Source of the DNA: UBA4416 sp040387475
Lineage (GTDB): Bacteria > Bacteroidota > Bacteroidia > B-17B0 > Aurantibacillaceae
Assembly: GCA_040387475.1 (NCBI GenBank)
Contig: JAZKDT010000057.1
Location: forward strand, 23,399 to 87,398
Length of the DNA: 64,000 nt
Direction of reading: 5' to 3'
Below are positions 34,942 through 44,449 of this stretch, piece by piece. The stretch's first letter is position 1, and each line of letters opens with the position of its first letter. The notes under the pieces are model-generated. The model saw only the letters and a program-made list of their open reading frames with translations. It had not been told where the DNA came from and ran no database searches. The position numbers and the translations under genes were made by a program.

Positions 34942-36048
34942 TTATTGCAAATTTATAAAAGGCTTTCGATCAATAAAGCCGCCGCCAATTAAGTCATCCC
35001 CTTCATAAATAACTGCGCTTTGCCCGGGAGCAATGCCTGTAGCAGATTCATGAAATACGATATTTAATTTATCATCCACTCTATTGATGGTACTTAAGCG
35101 TCCCGCATCTTTATAGCGAATTTTAGTTAACGCAACGTAATCCTGTGGCAAGGATTCATATTTGATGAGATTGAAATCCCGCACGTTGATTTCCATTTCT
35201 TTCAAATCTTCTAAATCACCCAACACAACCGTGTTAGTTTCCGGGATAATTTCCTTTACAAAAACGGGATCGCCCATGGCTAAATCCAATCCTTTACGTT
35301 GCCCGATGGTGTAAAAAGGGTAACCGCGGTGCTTGCCTACTTTTTTTCCTTTAAAAATGTAATCACCACCTTCTACGCTTGCTTCTAAATCAGGCAAGCG
35401 ATGTTTTAGAAAAGAACGGTAATCATTATCAGGAACAAAACAAATATCATAGCTCTCACTTTTATTCGCCAGGTCAATAAATCCAGCATCTTTTGCCATT
35501 TGTTTAATTTCCGGTTTTTTATAACCACCCAAAGGAAACATGGTCCGTTTTAAACTTTCCTGACCTAATCCCCACAATACATATGTTTGATCTTTGGCCT
35601 GATCCAATCCCTTAAAAATCACTTTACGATTATTTTCTTCGCGTAATTGCGCGTAGTGTCCGGTTGCAATAAATTCACAATCCAACATGTCGGCACGTTT
35701 TAAAAGCGCTTCCCATTTTATATGGGTGTTACATAATACACATGGATTAGGTGTGCGTCCTGCAAGATATTCTTCAACAAAATTATTGATGATATGATCG
35801 CCAAACTCTCCGCGGATGTCTAAAATATAATGTGGAAATCCAAACGTAACCGCCATTGACCGCGCGTCGTTGATACTGTCTAAACTACAGCATCCGGTTT
35901 CTTTTTTACTGCTACCCGATGATTCGTAATCCCATGTTTTCATGGTGATTCCAATAACTTCGTAACCTTGTTCGTGTAACATCATGGCTGCAACCGAACT
36001 GTCAATTCCTCCGCTCATTGCCACTAATACTTTTCCGTGCTTGCTCAT
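34942..36048 (-). CDS. mnmA: tRNA-specific 2-thiouridylase
   Basis: MnmA puts sulfur on U34 of tRNA Lys, Glu and Gln. The 368-residue protein has the PP-loop MSGGIDSSVAAMML near 12-25, the first catalytic Cys in TPNPCVLCNTHIKW near 99-112, the second Cys in SYDICFVPD near 199-207, and the C-terminal barrel with GIAPGQSAVIYEGD. All key residues are in place. It is downstream of the YwqK-like gene by 21 bases on the same strand and ends at a terminator after a 25-bp repeat. Confidence 0.96.
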   Translation of the reverse strand: MSKHGKVLVAMSGGIDSSVAAMMLHEQGYEVIGITMKTWDYESSGSSKKETGCCSLDSINDARSMAVTFGFPHYILDIRGEFGDHIINNFVEEYLAGRTPNPCVLCNTHIKWEALLKRADMLDCEFIATGHYAQLREENNRKVIFKGLDQAKDQTYVLWGLGQESLKRTMFPLGGYKKPEIKQMAKDAGFIDLANKSESYDICFVPDNDYRSFLKHRLPDLEASVEGGDYIFKGKKVGKHRGYPFYTIGQRKGLDLAMGDPVFVKEIIPETNTVVLGDLEDLKEMEINVRDFNLIKYESLPQDYVALTKIRYKDAGRLSTINRVDDKLNIVFHESATGIAPGQSAVIYEGDDLIGGGFIDRKPFINLQ

Positions 36049-36069
36049 CTTTTTATTCTTAGAACTTTA

Positions 36070-36873
36070 CTATTTAGTTGCTTTTGGAGCGCCTGTGGTA
36101 GTTTTTGGTTTTGGTGTAACTGTTTTTGATGGTGTTATTTTTGTTGCCTGATCTGTAACCTTGTTCTTATTGAAAAACTCGTCTGTTTCTTTTTTAGTAG
36201 CTAATTCACCTGTTTGCTTATAAAGTTCTTTTTCAGTTACTTTTCCCTTTTTATCTCTATATATCCAGGGACCAACTTTTTTGCCGTTTTTGTAATACCC
36301 AATAGCAGCACTTACATTGCCTTCGGGATAATAAAATACATTCTTACCTTCCAACAATCCATTAACATACAAACCTTCGCTCTTCACTAAATTTTTCTCG
36401 AAATACAATTTATACGGGCCATCCATTTTTCCCGCTTTGTATTTTCGTTCTTCACTTACCACTCCGTCGGAGAAGTAAACATATTCCATTCCGTCTTTTT
36501 TTCCATTTAAATAAGTTTCCCGGGATATAACGGTTACTTTATCATCGTAATAGGTCCAAACCGAATCTTTATTCTCTCCTATATATTTACCGTAGGCCAT
36601 TTTTTTACCGTTAGGATGAAACATGGTTGAATAGGCAAATTTGCCGTCCTGCTTAAAATCCATGATTGCTTTAATACTATCAAACGGATAGTAATATTTG
36701 AATTTTCCTTGGGGTTTATCGTCTTTAAATAACCCTTCGTAAATTAATTTTCCTGTTTTTTCATCTTTCTTTTTCCAGTACCCCTGTTTTTTACCCATGG
36801 CATCGGTTTGAGTTTGTGCAAATGCAAAAACACTTATTGATAAAGAAAAAATAAAACAAATGATCTTATACAT
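36070..36873 (-). CDS. YwqK-like / MORN-type repeat exported protein
   Basis: A signal peptide (about 1-19, ending AFAQ) is followed by about eight short repeats of the form G-x-W/Y-x-x-Y-x-x-x-G (for example GYWKKKDEKTGKLIYEGLF and KYYYPFD; KVGPWIYRDKKG), the pattern called MORN/YwqK. A Thr/Pro/Lys-rich tail (about 240-267) closes the protein. YwqK-like proteins are sometimes labelled antitoxins, but no toxin is adjacent here, so that label is not supported. It is probably periplasmic or outer-membrane associated. It lies just upstream of mnmA on the same strand. Confidence 0.8.
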   Translation of the reverse strand: MYKIICFIFSLSISVFAFAQTQTDAMGKKQGYWKKKDEKTGKLIYEGLFKDDKPQGKFKYYYPFDSIKAIMDFKQDGKFAYSTMFHPNGKKMAYGKYIGENKDSVWTYYDDKVTVISRETYLNGKKDGMEYVYFSDGVVSEERKYKAGKMDGPYKLYFEKNLVKSEGLYVNGLLEGKNVFYYPEGNVSAAIGYYKNGKKVGPWIYRDKKGKVTEKELYKQTGELATKKETDEFFNKNKVTDQATKITPSKTVTPKPKTTTGAPKATK

Positions 36874-36917
36874 AAAATTGATTTTGACTTATAATCTAAA
36901 TAGGCCACAAAGTTACA

Positions 36918-38708
36918 TTATCTATCAATAAAAAAAGGTTTTGTTACCGTTTTTTCTGAAATTTTAAGGGATATAAAGTATTGACCGTTCGACAAATGCA
37001 TTTCGGGCACACCTAACTCAGTTTTTCCATTTACAAAATGGACTTTTGAACTGTAAACAATTATTCCGGAGTTACTTGTTATAAAAAAATTGTATTCTCC
37101 TGTTGCTTCGGGATAGGTGATAAATAATTTGTCTTTTACCGGATTCGGATAGATCTTAAGATGGGTATCTGAATTTTGATTTCTAACTCCTACAACTCCA
37201 ATACTAAACGTATCAGCCAGGCAATTTAAAGAGTCACGCACTATGAACTCTGATGTATTTGTAACAAATACAGATTGATTTTGTGTAGTGGCACCATTAA
37301 ATGTCCAGGAATAAGGGCCTCCGTTCCAGGAAGCTGAAAGGGTGGCGGTTTGTCCTATAAGGCCTGTTATATCAACATGTCGGTAAACGTTCTTAAACAG
37401 GGTAAACTTGTCATGTATCAAACTATCCTCCATTAAATAAAAAGCATCTAATTTATTTCCTTCGATCTCCAGAAATAAAGCGCCTGCTTTATTGGAAATT
37501 GAAACACATTTTGAATTATGAGGATATCCTGCCTGAATGCCGCCAAGTTTACCTGTTTCGCCGGCAACCACATACAGGGTTCCTTTGTTATCGCTTGTGT
37601 CCTTATTATAAGGACATGAATTAGGAGAACCGTCGTATCTTGCACTACTACTGTCTAAAGTATGAAATACTTTATTAAATGTTCCTTCTAAATTATAATG
37701 ACCTTTCTGCAACCAAGAGCGCTCATAATTATGACTATGGCCATTTATAACTAAATCAACACCATGTTTTTCCAATAACCTTGCGATGATCTTCCTTATG
37801 CTTACCAAATCTGCTTCCGTATCAGAATTGTGACTTCCCATAGTAAAGGGTGGGTGATGAAAGTAAACTATTTTCCACAAACTGTGATCCTGTTGCAAAT
37901 CCTGTTGCAGCCACTGAAACTGAGGTCCCAGCGTATCCCATAAATGATAAGTATTAGATTCCATCCCGTAAGAATCGAGAGAGATGAAATGAGCATTTCC
38001 GTAATTATATGAATAAAATTCTTTATGATTGGATGCCACACCTCCTAATTCGGCGTTCTGTGGATTTCTATTGAAGACATCGTAATAAGGAATTCCGTGT
38101 GTCATGGCAAGGGCTGCGCTATTTGCATAGTCATGATTTCCGGGAGCAGGATATATGCAACTCTGACTTAAAATAAAATTATTTTTAAAAGGATTAAAAA
38201 AGCCTAACTGGTACTCATCCTGGAAACCTCCTTCGTAAGCGTTATCGCCTAAAAGCAAAATACCATTTATATAATCCGACTGGTTATAAAAATTAATAGC
38301 GCTTTTCATATTGTATTGCTGAATGTAACCTGAGCCGCAGTCGCCCAAGGCTAAAAATCTTGTTTTTTGAGCAGATCCCGCTAAAGGCGCAGTATAAAAA
38401 TAAAAAGTGTCGCCGCATAGTTGAGTACTGTTTTGATTCACAGTGTAATAATATTTTGTATTAGGTAAAAGCCCTGATAACAAATTACTGTGAAGCGAAT
38501 CTGAATTGTTACTATAAGAAGTAAAGGATAAGTTAGACGGGATAGTACCATAAATCACCCTGGAATCAGAAAGTACATTGGTTTTCCAATTAACATAAGT
38601 TGAATTAGAACCGGTTTGTTGAAGATATGGACCTCTGAGAAGGGTATTTGTTTGAGAAAAACAAAAAACCGGCAAAACAGAGATAAAAAACAAAATCAGA
38701 CCTTTCAT
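36918..38708 (-). CDS. Secreted metallophosphoesterase (purple acid phosphatase-like) with T9SS type A domain
   Basis: Order: signal peptide (about 1-18), Fn3-like N-terminal domain (about 22-108), calcineurin-like phosphoesterase domain (about 115-345) and type A sorting domain (about 515-596, with LKIYPNPVKDKLFITYP). Metal-binding motifs are present: LGDCGSG, LLGDNAYEGG, PGNHDYAN, VYFHHPPF and INGHSHNYER. The enzyme should release phosphate from organic phosphoesters outside the cell, a phosphate-scavenging role, after T9SS export. Length of 596 residues fits the added domains. It stands 44 bases upstream of the YwqK-like gene. Confidence 0.9.
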   Translation of the reverse strand: MKGLILFFISVLPVFCFSQTNTLLRGPYLQQTGSNSTYVNWKTNVLSDSRVIYGTIPSNLSFTSYSNNSDSLHSNLLSGLLPNTKYYYTVNQNSTQLCGDTFYFYTAPLAGSAQKTRFLALGDCGSGYIQQYNMKSAINFYNQSDYINGILLLGDNAYEGGFQDEYQLGFFNPFKNNFILSQSCIYPAPGNHDYANSAALAMTHGIPYYDVFNRNPQNAELGGVASNHKEFYSYNYGNAHFISLDSYGMESNTYHLWDTLGPQFQWLQQDLQQDHSLWKIVYFHHPPFTMGSHNSDTEADLVSIRKIIARLLEKHGVDLVINGHSHNYERSWLQKGHYNLEGTFNKVFHTLDSSSARYDGSPNSCPYNKDTSDNKGTLYVVAGETGKLGGIQAGYPHNSKCVSISNKAGALFLEIEGNKLDAFYLMEDSLIHDKFTLFKNVYRHVDITGLIGQTATLSASWNGGPYSWTFNGATTQNQSVFVTNTSEFIVRDSLNCLADTFSIGVVGVRNQNSDTHLKIYPNPVKDKLFITYPEATGEYNFFITSNSGIIVYSSKVHFVNGKTELGVPEMHLSNGQYFISLKISEKTVTKPFFIDR

Positions 38709-38787
38709 CCTGTTAAAGATATTAAAAAAATGAATTTAGGTGTCACAAAATAGGTAAATCAGCGTTTTATAGCTCTAAATTTGTATC

Positions 38788-39375
38788 ATGAAAAAATCAT
38801 TCCTTATTATTGCTTTTGCCTCTCTTTTTATTTTAAGTTTTATTCCCAATAACGCGTATAAAGACGGTGATTTAATTTTTCAGGCAACCTCAGGAGCAAC
38901 CGGCCAGGCAATTCAGCTGGCAACTCATAGTAAGTATAATCATTGTGGCATCTTATTTTTTGAAAATAATGAATGGATCGTTTATGAAGCTGTTCAACCT
39001 GTAAAAAAAACAAGTTTAAAAGAATTTGAAGCGCGTGGGAAAGGAACAGTTAAGCGATTATCCAACAAGGAACTAACCAAAGAAGACATTTTAAAATTAA
39101 AAACACTGTTTAAAACCTATGAACATAAAAACTACGATGAGGCTTTTAACTGGAGTGATGACAGAATTTATTGTAGCGAATTAGTTTATAAATTATATAA
39201 TAATGCTTTGCAAATTGAACTATGCAAGCCAAGGAAATTAGGCGATTTTGACCTCAGCAATCCTTTGGTAAAAGAAAAATTGAATGAAAAATATAAAATT
39301 AAAATTCCGTTAAATGAACCCATGGTTTCACCTGAAGATATTTTTCGTTCAGGCTTATTAACAGTCGTAAACTAA
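38788..39375 (+). CDS. YiiX/YebB-like NlpC/P60-family cysteine hydrolase
   Basis: After a signal peptide (about 1-21) the 195-residue protein shows KDGDLIFQATSG, the SKYNHCGILFFENNEWIVYEA segment (seen as YNHCGILF, near 49-56) and the RIYCSELVYKLY segment near 128-139. In the permuted NlpC/P60 group the His lies in the first motif and the catalytic Cys in the second; both are present. These enzymes cut amide or ester bonds in peptidoglycan or lipids; substrate is unknown. Location is periplasmic. It is divergent from the phosphoesterase gene and convergent with recA, with a shared terminator. Confidence 0.87.
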   Translation: MKKSFLIIAFASLFILSFIPNNAYKDGDLIFQATSGATGQAIQLATHSKYNHCGILFFENNEWIVYEAVQPVKKTSLKEFEARGKGTVKRLSNKELTKEDILKLKTLFKTYEHKNYDEAFNWSDDRIYCSELVYKLYNNALQIELCKPRKLGDFDLSNPLVKEKLNEKYKIKIPLNEPMVSPEDIFRSGLLTVVN

Positions 39376-39408
39376 TTTTATCTTCAGTTTACAAATAAAA
39401 AGAAATAA

Positions 39409-39438
39409 AAAAGCACTCACCAATTGGCAAGTGCTTTT
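39409..39438. terminator. Bidirectional terminator between the YiiX-like gene and recA
   Basis: AAAAGCACT at 39409-39417 pairs with AGTGCTTTT at 39430-39438, with A and T runs on both sides. Confidence 0.85.
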
Positions 39439-39462
39439 CCTAAACAAAAACCTTAAAAAATA

Positions 39463-40512
39463 CTAAGCGTTAGCGGCTTCTTCTTTTAAAATGGCTATAA
39501 TCTTATCTTCTATCTCCTGAGCTAAATCAGGATTTTCAGCAAATAAATTTTTAACCGAATCTCTTCCCTGCCCTAATTTAGTTTCATCATAGCTAAACCA
39601 TGATCCACTTTTTTTGATGACGTTTTTCTCAACGCCGATATCAATGATCTCTCCAACTTTACTGATTCCTTCTCCAAATACGATATCAAACTCTGCAAAA
39701 CGGAAAGGAGGTGCTAATTTATTTTTGATCACCTTAACCCGGGTTCTATTTCCGGTAACTACATCACCATCTTTGATCTGGCTAATTCTTCGGATATCCA
39801 AACGAACGGAAGCGTAGAATTTAAGCGCATTACCGCCGGTTGTTGTTTCAGGATTACCAAACATAACTCCGATTTTTTCACGCAACTGATTAATAAAAAT
39901 ACAGCAGCAGCCCGTTTTATTAATAGTACCTGTTAATTTACGTAAAGCCTGACTCATTAAACGTGCCTGCAATCCCATTCTGCTATCTCCCATTTCACCT
40001 TCGATTTCAGCTTTTGGCGTTAAAGCCGCTACAGAATCAATGACAACTAAATCAACTGCTCCTGAACGAATTAAATTATCGGCAATTTCTAAAGCCTGCT
40101 CACCATTATCCGGTTGAGAGATCAATAACCCCTTAGTATCCACCCCTAATTTTTCTGCATAAAAACGGTCAAAGGCATGTTCCGCATCAATGATAGCAGC
40201 TATACCGCCAGCGCGTTGCACACTTGCTATGGCGTGAATTGCTAATGTTGTTTTACCTGAAGACTCAGGTCCGTAAATTTCAACTACACGTCCACGTGGC
40301 AAACCGCCAATTCCTAATGCTATATTTAAACCCAAAGAACCGGTGGAGATAGAATCCATGGGTTCAATAGCGGTATCACCTAATTTCATGATTGTACCTT
40401 TACCATAAGTTTTTTCTAACTTATCAAGGGTTAATTGTAACGCTTTTAATTTTTCGCTACCAGCTGCTTTTCTGTCTACAGCCTCAATAATGTCTTCTGA
40501 TTTTTTTGCCAT
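39463..40512 (-). CDS. recA: RecA recombinase
   Basis: The central recombination and DNA-damage-response ATPase. Walker A GPESSGKTTLA near 78-88, Walker B VDLVVIDSVAAL near 151-162, loop L1 region GDSRMGLQARLMSQALR and loop L2 GNPETTTGGNALKFYASVR are all present. The 349-residue length is standard, and the C-terminal tail is acidic as expected. It has its own upstream region of about 217 bases containing no other gene. A -7-like TAAATTTG (minus strand, 40599-40592) is seen but the -33 element is not. No SOS box is claimed. Confidence 0.98.
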   Translation of the reverse strand: MAKKSEDIIEAVDRKAAGSEKLKALQLTLDKLEKTYGKGTIMKLGDTAIEPMDSISTGSLGLNIALGIGGLPRGRVVEIYGPESSGKTTLAIHAIASVQRAGGIAAIIDAEHAFDRFYAEKLGVDTKGLLISQPDNGEQALEIADNLIRSGAVDLVVIDSVAALTPKAEIEGEMGDSRMGLQARLMSQALRKLTGTINKTGCCCIFINQLREKIGVMFGNPETTTGGNALKFYASVRLDIRRISQIKDGDVVTGNRTRVKVIKNKLAPPFRFAEFDIVFGEGISKVGEIIDIGVEKNVIKKSGSWFSYDETKLGQGRDSVKNLFAENPDLAQEIEDKIIAILKEEAANA

Positions 40513-40729
40513 GATTTTTATATTTATGTTTTTAAGTTACGATTTTAATTTTGAGAGTGATTAACAAGTTTGCAACAATCTCAATACTTTACAAATTTAA
40601 ATCATAATTCAAGCATTGTGTTGCTATAAATTGTAGCATTAAGCAAAATAGCAATGTTTTCGGGGGAAAGCAGTCGCAAAAAAATAATATTTTTGGAAAA
40701 AGTGTCAAAAAAATGAGCCGTTTTTTTGA

Positions 40730-41971
40730 TCAGTTTATCTCAATACCGATCAATAGCATATCATCTACCTGATCCAACACACCCATCCATTGAACGAAGA
40801 AGCTACTTAAAAACACTTTTTGAATATGCATTTCAAGTGAAGAACTTTCCAGGATTGCCTCCTTTAAACGTCTACGACCCATTTTTTTGCCTTTAGGTCC
40901 GCCAAATTGGTCAGTAATGCCATCAGTAAATACAAATAAACGATCGCCGGGTTGCAGATGAATTATATGATCTTTAAATTCTTGTCCTATAGGCGTGTGT
41001 ACGCCGATGGAAGCTTTGGTACCTTTATATTCAATGATTTCGCATTTGCCGTTAGTGGTTCTAAGCAGCCAAAGAGGCCTGTTTGCTCCCGAAAAATAAA
41101 GAGTACGAGTTAAAAAATCCAAAGCGCACAAAGCAATGTCCATACCGTCTGTTATTCTTTCATTTTGATTTCGGTTAAGAATGGCGGGGAGCTTTTGATT
41201 GATACAGGATAAAGCTTCGCCCGGTGAATTGACATCCGGGTTTTTCAATGTGTCGTTTAATAATACAGATACGAGTAAACTCATAAATGCTCCGGGAATG
41301 CCATGCCCGGTGCAATCAAATACCGCTAATAATTTTAAAGACAAATTTCTTTCATCAGTTGTTGTGGTTTTCGCCAACCAATAAAAATCACCACTTACAA
41401 CATCACGAGGATTATAAATAATAATATCGCCGTTAAATAATTTATTAAAAAGCTTATCACTAGGTAAAATAGCATCCTGCAAACGTTTTGCATAATTAAT
41501 ACTATCCATTATCTCTTTATTCTTTATTTCCAACTGCTTATGGGTTCCCTGTAATTCTAACAACAGATTTTCGATAATGTATTTTTCTTCTTTAATTTTT
41601 CGTTTAGAAAGAATTCTATCAATAGAAGAGGGTAAACGAATCAGATTATTTTTCAAAATATAATCATCCATTCCAGACAATAAGCAGTCAACCGCAAACT
41701 CCTCAGACACAGTGCCTGTTAAGAGTATAAAAGGAATTTCGGGATTGTGATTACGTGCAATTTTAAAGGCTTCAGTAGAATTAAAACCGGGCAATGAATG
41801 ATCGGAAAGAATAATATCGGGACTAAAATTAATAAGCTCAGAAACAAATTCTTTTTCCGATCCAACGGCCAGTATTTGAAAATATAAGCCAGATTTACGG
41901 AGGCTTAATTCTACCAGATTAACATCGTCCGGGTTATCTTCAATATATAATATTTGCAAATCTTTTTTCAT
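40730..41971 (-). CDS. Receiver domain - SpoIIE-type serine phosphatase
   Basis: A receiver domain (about 1-125, acceptor Asp in PDIILSDHSLPGF, near residue 58) and a short coiled coil (about 135-160) precede a PP2C/SpoIIE domain (about 170-413) with DVVSGDFYWL, FDCTGHGIPGAFMSLL and FTDGITDQFGG metal motifs. Phosphorylation of the receiver should switch phosphatase activity, as in RsbU/RsbP-like partner-switching systems. It is the last gene of a four-gene minus-strand operon; the Rcp1-like regulator ends 7 bases upstream. The STAS-like product of the first gene is the best guess for its substrate. Confidence 0.92.
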   Translation of the reverse strand: MKKDLQILYIEDNPDDVNLVELSLRKSGLYFQILAVGSEKEFVSELINFSPDIILSDHSLPGFNSTEAFKIARNHNPEIPFILLTGTVSEEFAVDCLLSGMDDYILKNNLIRLPSSIDRILSKRKIKEEKYIIENLLLELQGTHKQLEIKNKEIMDSINYAKRLQDAILPSDKLFNKLFNGDIIIYNPRDVVSGDFYWLAKTTTTDERNLSLKLLAVFDCTGHGIPGAFMSLLVSVLLNDTLKNPDVNSPGEALSCINQKLPAILNRNQNERITDGMDIALCALDFLTRTLYFSGANRPLWLLRTTNGKCEIIEYKGTKASIGVHTPIGQEFKDHIIHLQPGDRLFVFTDGITDQFGGPKGKKMGRRRLKEAILESSSLEMHIQKVFLSSFFVQWMGVLDQVDDMLLIGIEIN

Positions 41972-41978
41972 CTATCAA

Positions 41979-42425
41979 TTATCGTGGCAACTGATTAACC
42001 ATTAACCAGTAGATTCCCAATTCAGCGACCGCTTTAGCAAAATTTTCAAAAGCGACAGGCTTCACTACATAGCTGTTTACACCCAGCTTATAGCTTTCAA
42101 CCAGATCTCGGTCTTCTCTCGAAGAGGTCATAATAACTACCGGAATTGATTTTGTACGTTCATCGCCCTTAAGAGTACGTAATACCTGAAGGCCGTCTAT
42201 CTTTGGCATTTTTAGATCGAGTAAAATTAATTTTGGTCTGTCATCCATGCTTCTGCTTTCGTATATGCCTTTGGCGAATATAAAATCTAATGCTTCTGCA
42301 CCATCGTGCAAGTGAATAATACTATTACTTAAATTGTTTTTATTTAGCGAACGCATTACCAGATTAGCATCTTCCATACTATCTTCCACTAAAATAATTT
42401 CGATGTTATGAATTGTATTTTCCAT
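41979..42425 (-). CDS. Single-domain response regulator, Rcp1-like
   Basis: The 148 residues form one receiver domain without an output domain. IILVEDSMEDANLVMR gives the acidic pocket, KLILLDLKMPKIDG the acceptor Asp (near 71), and VIMTSSREDRDLVESYKLGVNSYVVKPV the switch residues and Lys (seen as MTSSRED and YVVKPV). The long insert around FAKGIYESRSM is typical of Rcp1-type partners of phytochrome-like kinases. It lies between the PAS kinase (24 bases) and the REC-phosphatase (7 bases) and probably passes phosphate between them. Confidence 0.94.
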   Translation of the reverse strand: MENTIHNIEIILVEDSMEDANLVMRSLNKNNLSNSIIHLHDGAEALDFIFAKGIYESRSMDDRPKLILLDLKMPKIDGLQVLRTLKGDERTKSIPVVIMTSSREDRDLVESYKLGVNSYVVKPVAFENFAKAVAELGIYWLMVNQLPR

Positions 42426-42449
42426 AGATGTTTTTTGAACTTATGATTT

Positions 42450-43790
42450 TTAATACTTTATTGGTAAAGAAAAATAAAATGTTGCTCCTTTTTCTAATTC
42501 AGCCTCAGCCCATACCTCGCCGTTATGTTTTTTAATAATACGTTGTACCAGTGCAAGGCCAACACCAGTTCCCTCAAATTCATATGAGCTGTGCAAGCGT
42601 TGAAAAACATTGAACAATTTTCCATAATATTTCATATCGAAACCTGTACCATTGTCTTTTACGTAATATACAACCGAATCATTTTTTTTAAAAGATCCAA
42701 TATCAATTATAGCGTTCGTTTTTTTTCCTGAATATTTAACAGCATTGGAAATAAGATTTGCAAACACTTGTTTAAGCATACTACTATCTCCTTCTACGTT
42801 TTCGAGGTGAGCAACCCTGAATTCAACTGTATTAATATGTGGCAAAGCCGTAAACTCGGCCACAATAGGTCCAACAAGCTTTTCTATATTTAAAGCTAAC
42901 TTAGTAAGACTTTGTTTTCCCACCCGCGAAAAAGTTAAGAGATCATCTATTAAAGCGCCCATTTTTTGGGCATTTCTAATAATGACATCTATCGTATGTT
43001 TTCCATTATCGTCCAGCTGGCCACCGTAGTCTTCGAGTAAAACCTGGGAATAGCCATTAATAGCTCGGAGAGGCGCTCGTAAATCATGTGAAACCGAATA
43101 TGAGAATGAGTCCAATTCCTTGTTAGCATACTCCAGTTCATTATTTGCATCCCTCAGCAAATTCGTATGTTCCTCTAATTCTTCTATCAAAGAATTCAGT
43201 CCGCAAATAATTGCGTCTAACTCATCCCCTTTTTCAGACACAACTAATTTATCTGAAAAATCCATTGTTGTATACTTCAATAATGCATTTAAAATAATAT
43301 TGATCCTATCTTCGTTTTCTTTAATAAAGTTTGATTTGCGTTGAACTTCTTTTTGCAATAAAACATTAGCGGTCACATCCTCCACTTTGTGAATGATATA
43401 GGCAATACTATTATCATCGTTCAACACAGGTGTATTTTTAGGATCCCAAAAACGTTCTTCAAATCCGCCACCCTGGTTAACTGGTAAAGGAATGTCATAT
43501 TTTTGCGTCGGCATGATATCCTGCTTTTTAAACGTTACAACCCTTTCCAGTGATTGCCTTAAATTACTAACGCCATTTGCTGTAAGATCCTGGGGATTAT
43601 CGGGAAACACATCGAATAATTTTTTATGGATGATCTCGTTTCGTTGGGTAAGAGTAGCGGCTAAATATTTTTCTGAAACTCCAATGATCGTGAAATCAGG
43701 TGAATTGGGCAGCAATAATAAAAACAGTGATGGCGAACTTTCAAAAACTTTCTGATAATCTATATCTATAACAGGATCTTTACTTTCCAT
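42450..43790 (-). CDS. PAS-domain histidine kinase (phytochrome-type kinase core)
   Basis: A cytoplasmic kinase of 446 residues with no membrane helix. A PAS-like domain (about 8-140, FESSPSLFLLLLPNSP and YIIHKVEDVT) leads to a coiled coil (about 150-220), the HisKA domain with SVSHDLRAPLRAINGYS near 232-248 holding the phospho-acceptor His, and an ATPase domain with NLISNAVKYSG, VKDNGTGFDMKYYGKLF and GTGVGLALVQRIIKKHNGEVW. The kinase core is of the type found with bacteriophytochromes, but no chromophore-binding GAF/PHY part is present. It lies 4 bases downstream of the STAS-like gene. The signal is unknown. Confidence 0.93.
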   Translation of the reverse strand: MESKDPVIDIDYQKVFESSPSLFLLLLPNSPDFTIIGVSEKYLAATLTQRNEIIHKKLFDVFPDNPQDLTANGVSNLRQSLERVVTFKKQDIMPTQKYDIPLPVNQGGGFEERFWDPKNTPVLNDDNSIAYIIHKVEDVTANVLLQKEVQRKSNFIKENEDRINIILNALLKYTTMDFSDKLVVSEKGDELDAIICGLNSLIEELEEHTNLLRDANNELEYANKELDSFSYSVSHDLRAPLRAINGYSQVLLEDYGGQLDDNGKHTIDVIIRNAQKMGALIDDLLTFSRVGKQSLTKLALNIEKLVGPIVAEFTALPHINTVEFRVAHLENVEGDSSMLKQVFANLISNAVKYSGKKTNAIIDIGSFKKNDSVVYYVKDNGTGFDMKYYGKLFNVFQRLHSSYEFEGTGVGLALVQRIIKKHNGEVWAEAELEKGATFYFSLPIKY

Positions 43791-43794
43791 ACAA

Positions 43795-44190
43795 CTATAA
43801 ATACTGTTTTAACCATTCCCTGGCTTCGTTTTCATTATTAAAAACCCTTGTAGGATAAGGCTGGCTTTTTAATGTTAAAAATAGATTAGCCAACATTTTG
43901 CCTAGTGGCGAATCCGAGATCATCGCAATTGCCTTGATAAATTTAGGAAGCTCAGTGGCTGCATATTCTCTAATTTGTTTTGAAGATGGACCGGAATTAG
44001 TAACGTCGGCCAACATACACACTTTTTTTCCGTTCAATTGCTTTTTAAATTCTTCGATGGTATCACGGGTTTCCTTCATGGAACGCTCAACCCCCTTTTT
44101 ATACACGCAATACAACAGTCCGTTATCATCAAACCAGGTAACAGAGGTTGGCCATTCTGTTGTTTGTACATTTTGTGGTATGAGTATCAT
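43795..44190 (-). CDS. STAS/SpoIIAA-like domain protein
   Basis: The 131 residues fit the small STAS/SEC14-like family often encoded with Bacteroidota signalling genes: a beta-rich start (TEWPTSVTWFDDNGLLYCVYKK in parts), KKVCMLADVTNSGPSSKQIREYA near 55-77 and a C-terminal PYPTRVFNNENEAREWLKQYL. The stretch DVTNSGPSS occupies the site where SpoIIAA-type proteins have their phosphorylated Ser. It is the first gene of an operon with a histidine kinase, a response regulator and a SpoIIE-type phosphatase, which makes partner switching plausible. No anti-sigma kinase of the RsbW type is seen nearby. Confidence 0.75.
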   Translation of the reverse strand: MILIPQNVQTTEWPTSVTWFDDNGLLYCVYKKGVERSMKETRDTIEEFKKQLNGKKVCMLADVTNSGPSSKQIREYAATELPKFIKAIAMISDSPLGKMLANLFLTLKSQPYPTRVFNNENEAREWLKQYL

Positions 44191-44449
44191 TTTGCTTCAG
44201 GGTGATTTTATGGGTTTGAAAAGTTACGAAAAAAACGGTTTACCTCTTCAATAAAAACGATAAAAATCCCAATAAAATCAACGATCTATAAAGATACAAT
44301 AACCTTACATATGTAAGATTTTTACATAAAAATATCCTTTTTACATTTTCCCTGGCCTCATTAATTTAATTAGGATATTTTGACCCTTAATTTTGTAAAA
44401 AAATCGAAAAAAATCAAATTATCTGTTCATTTTTGCTTAATTTTATACA

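Noticed and set aside
36070..36873. Toxin-antitoxin system based on the YwqK label
   Set aside because: No toxin gene is next to it, the protein has a signal peptide, and its neighbour is mnmA.
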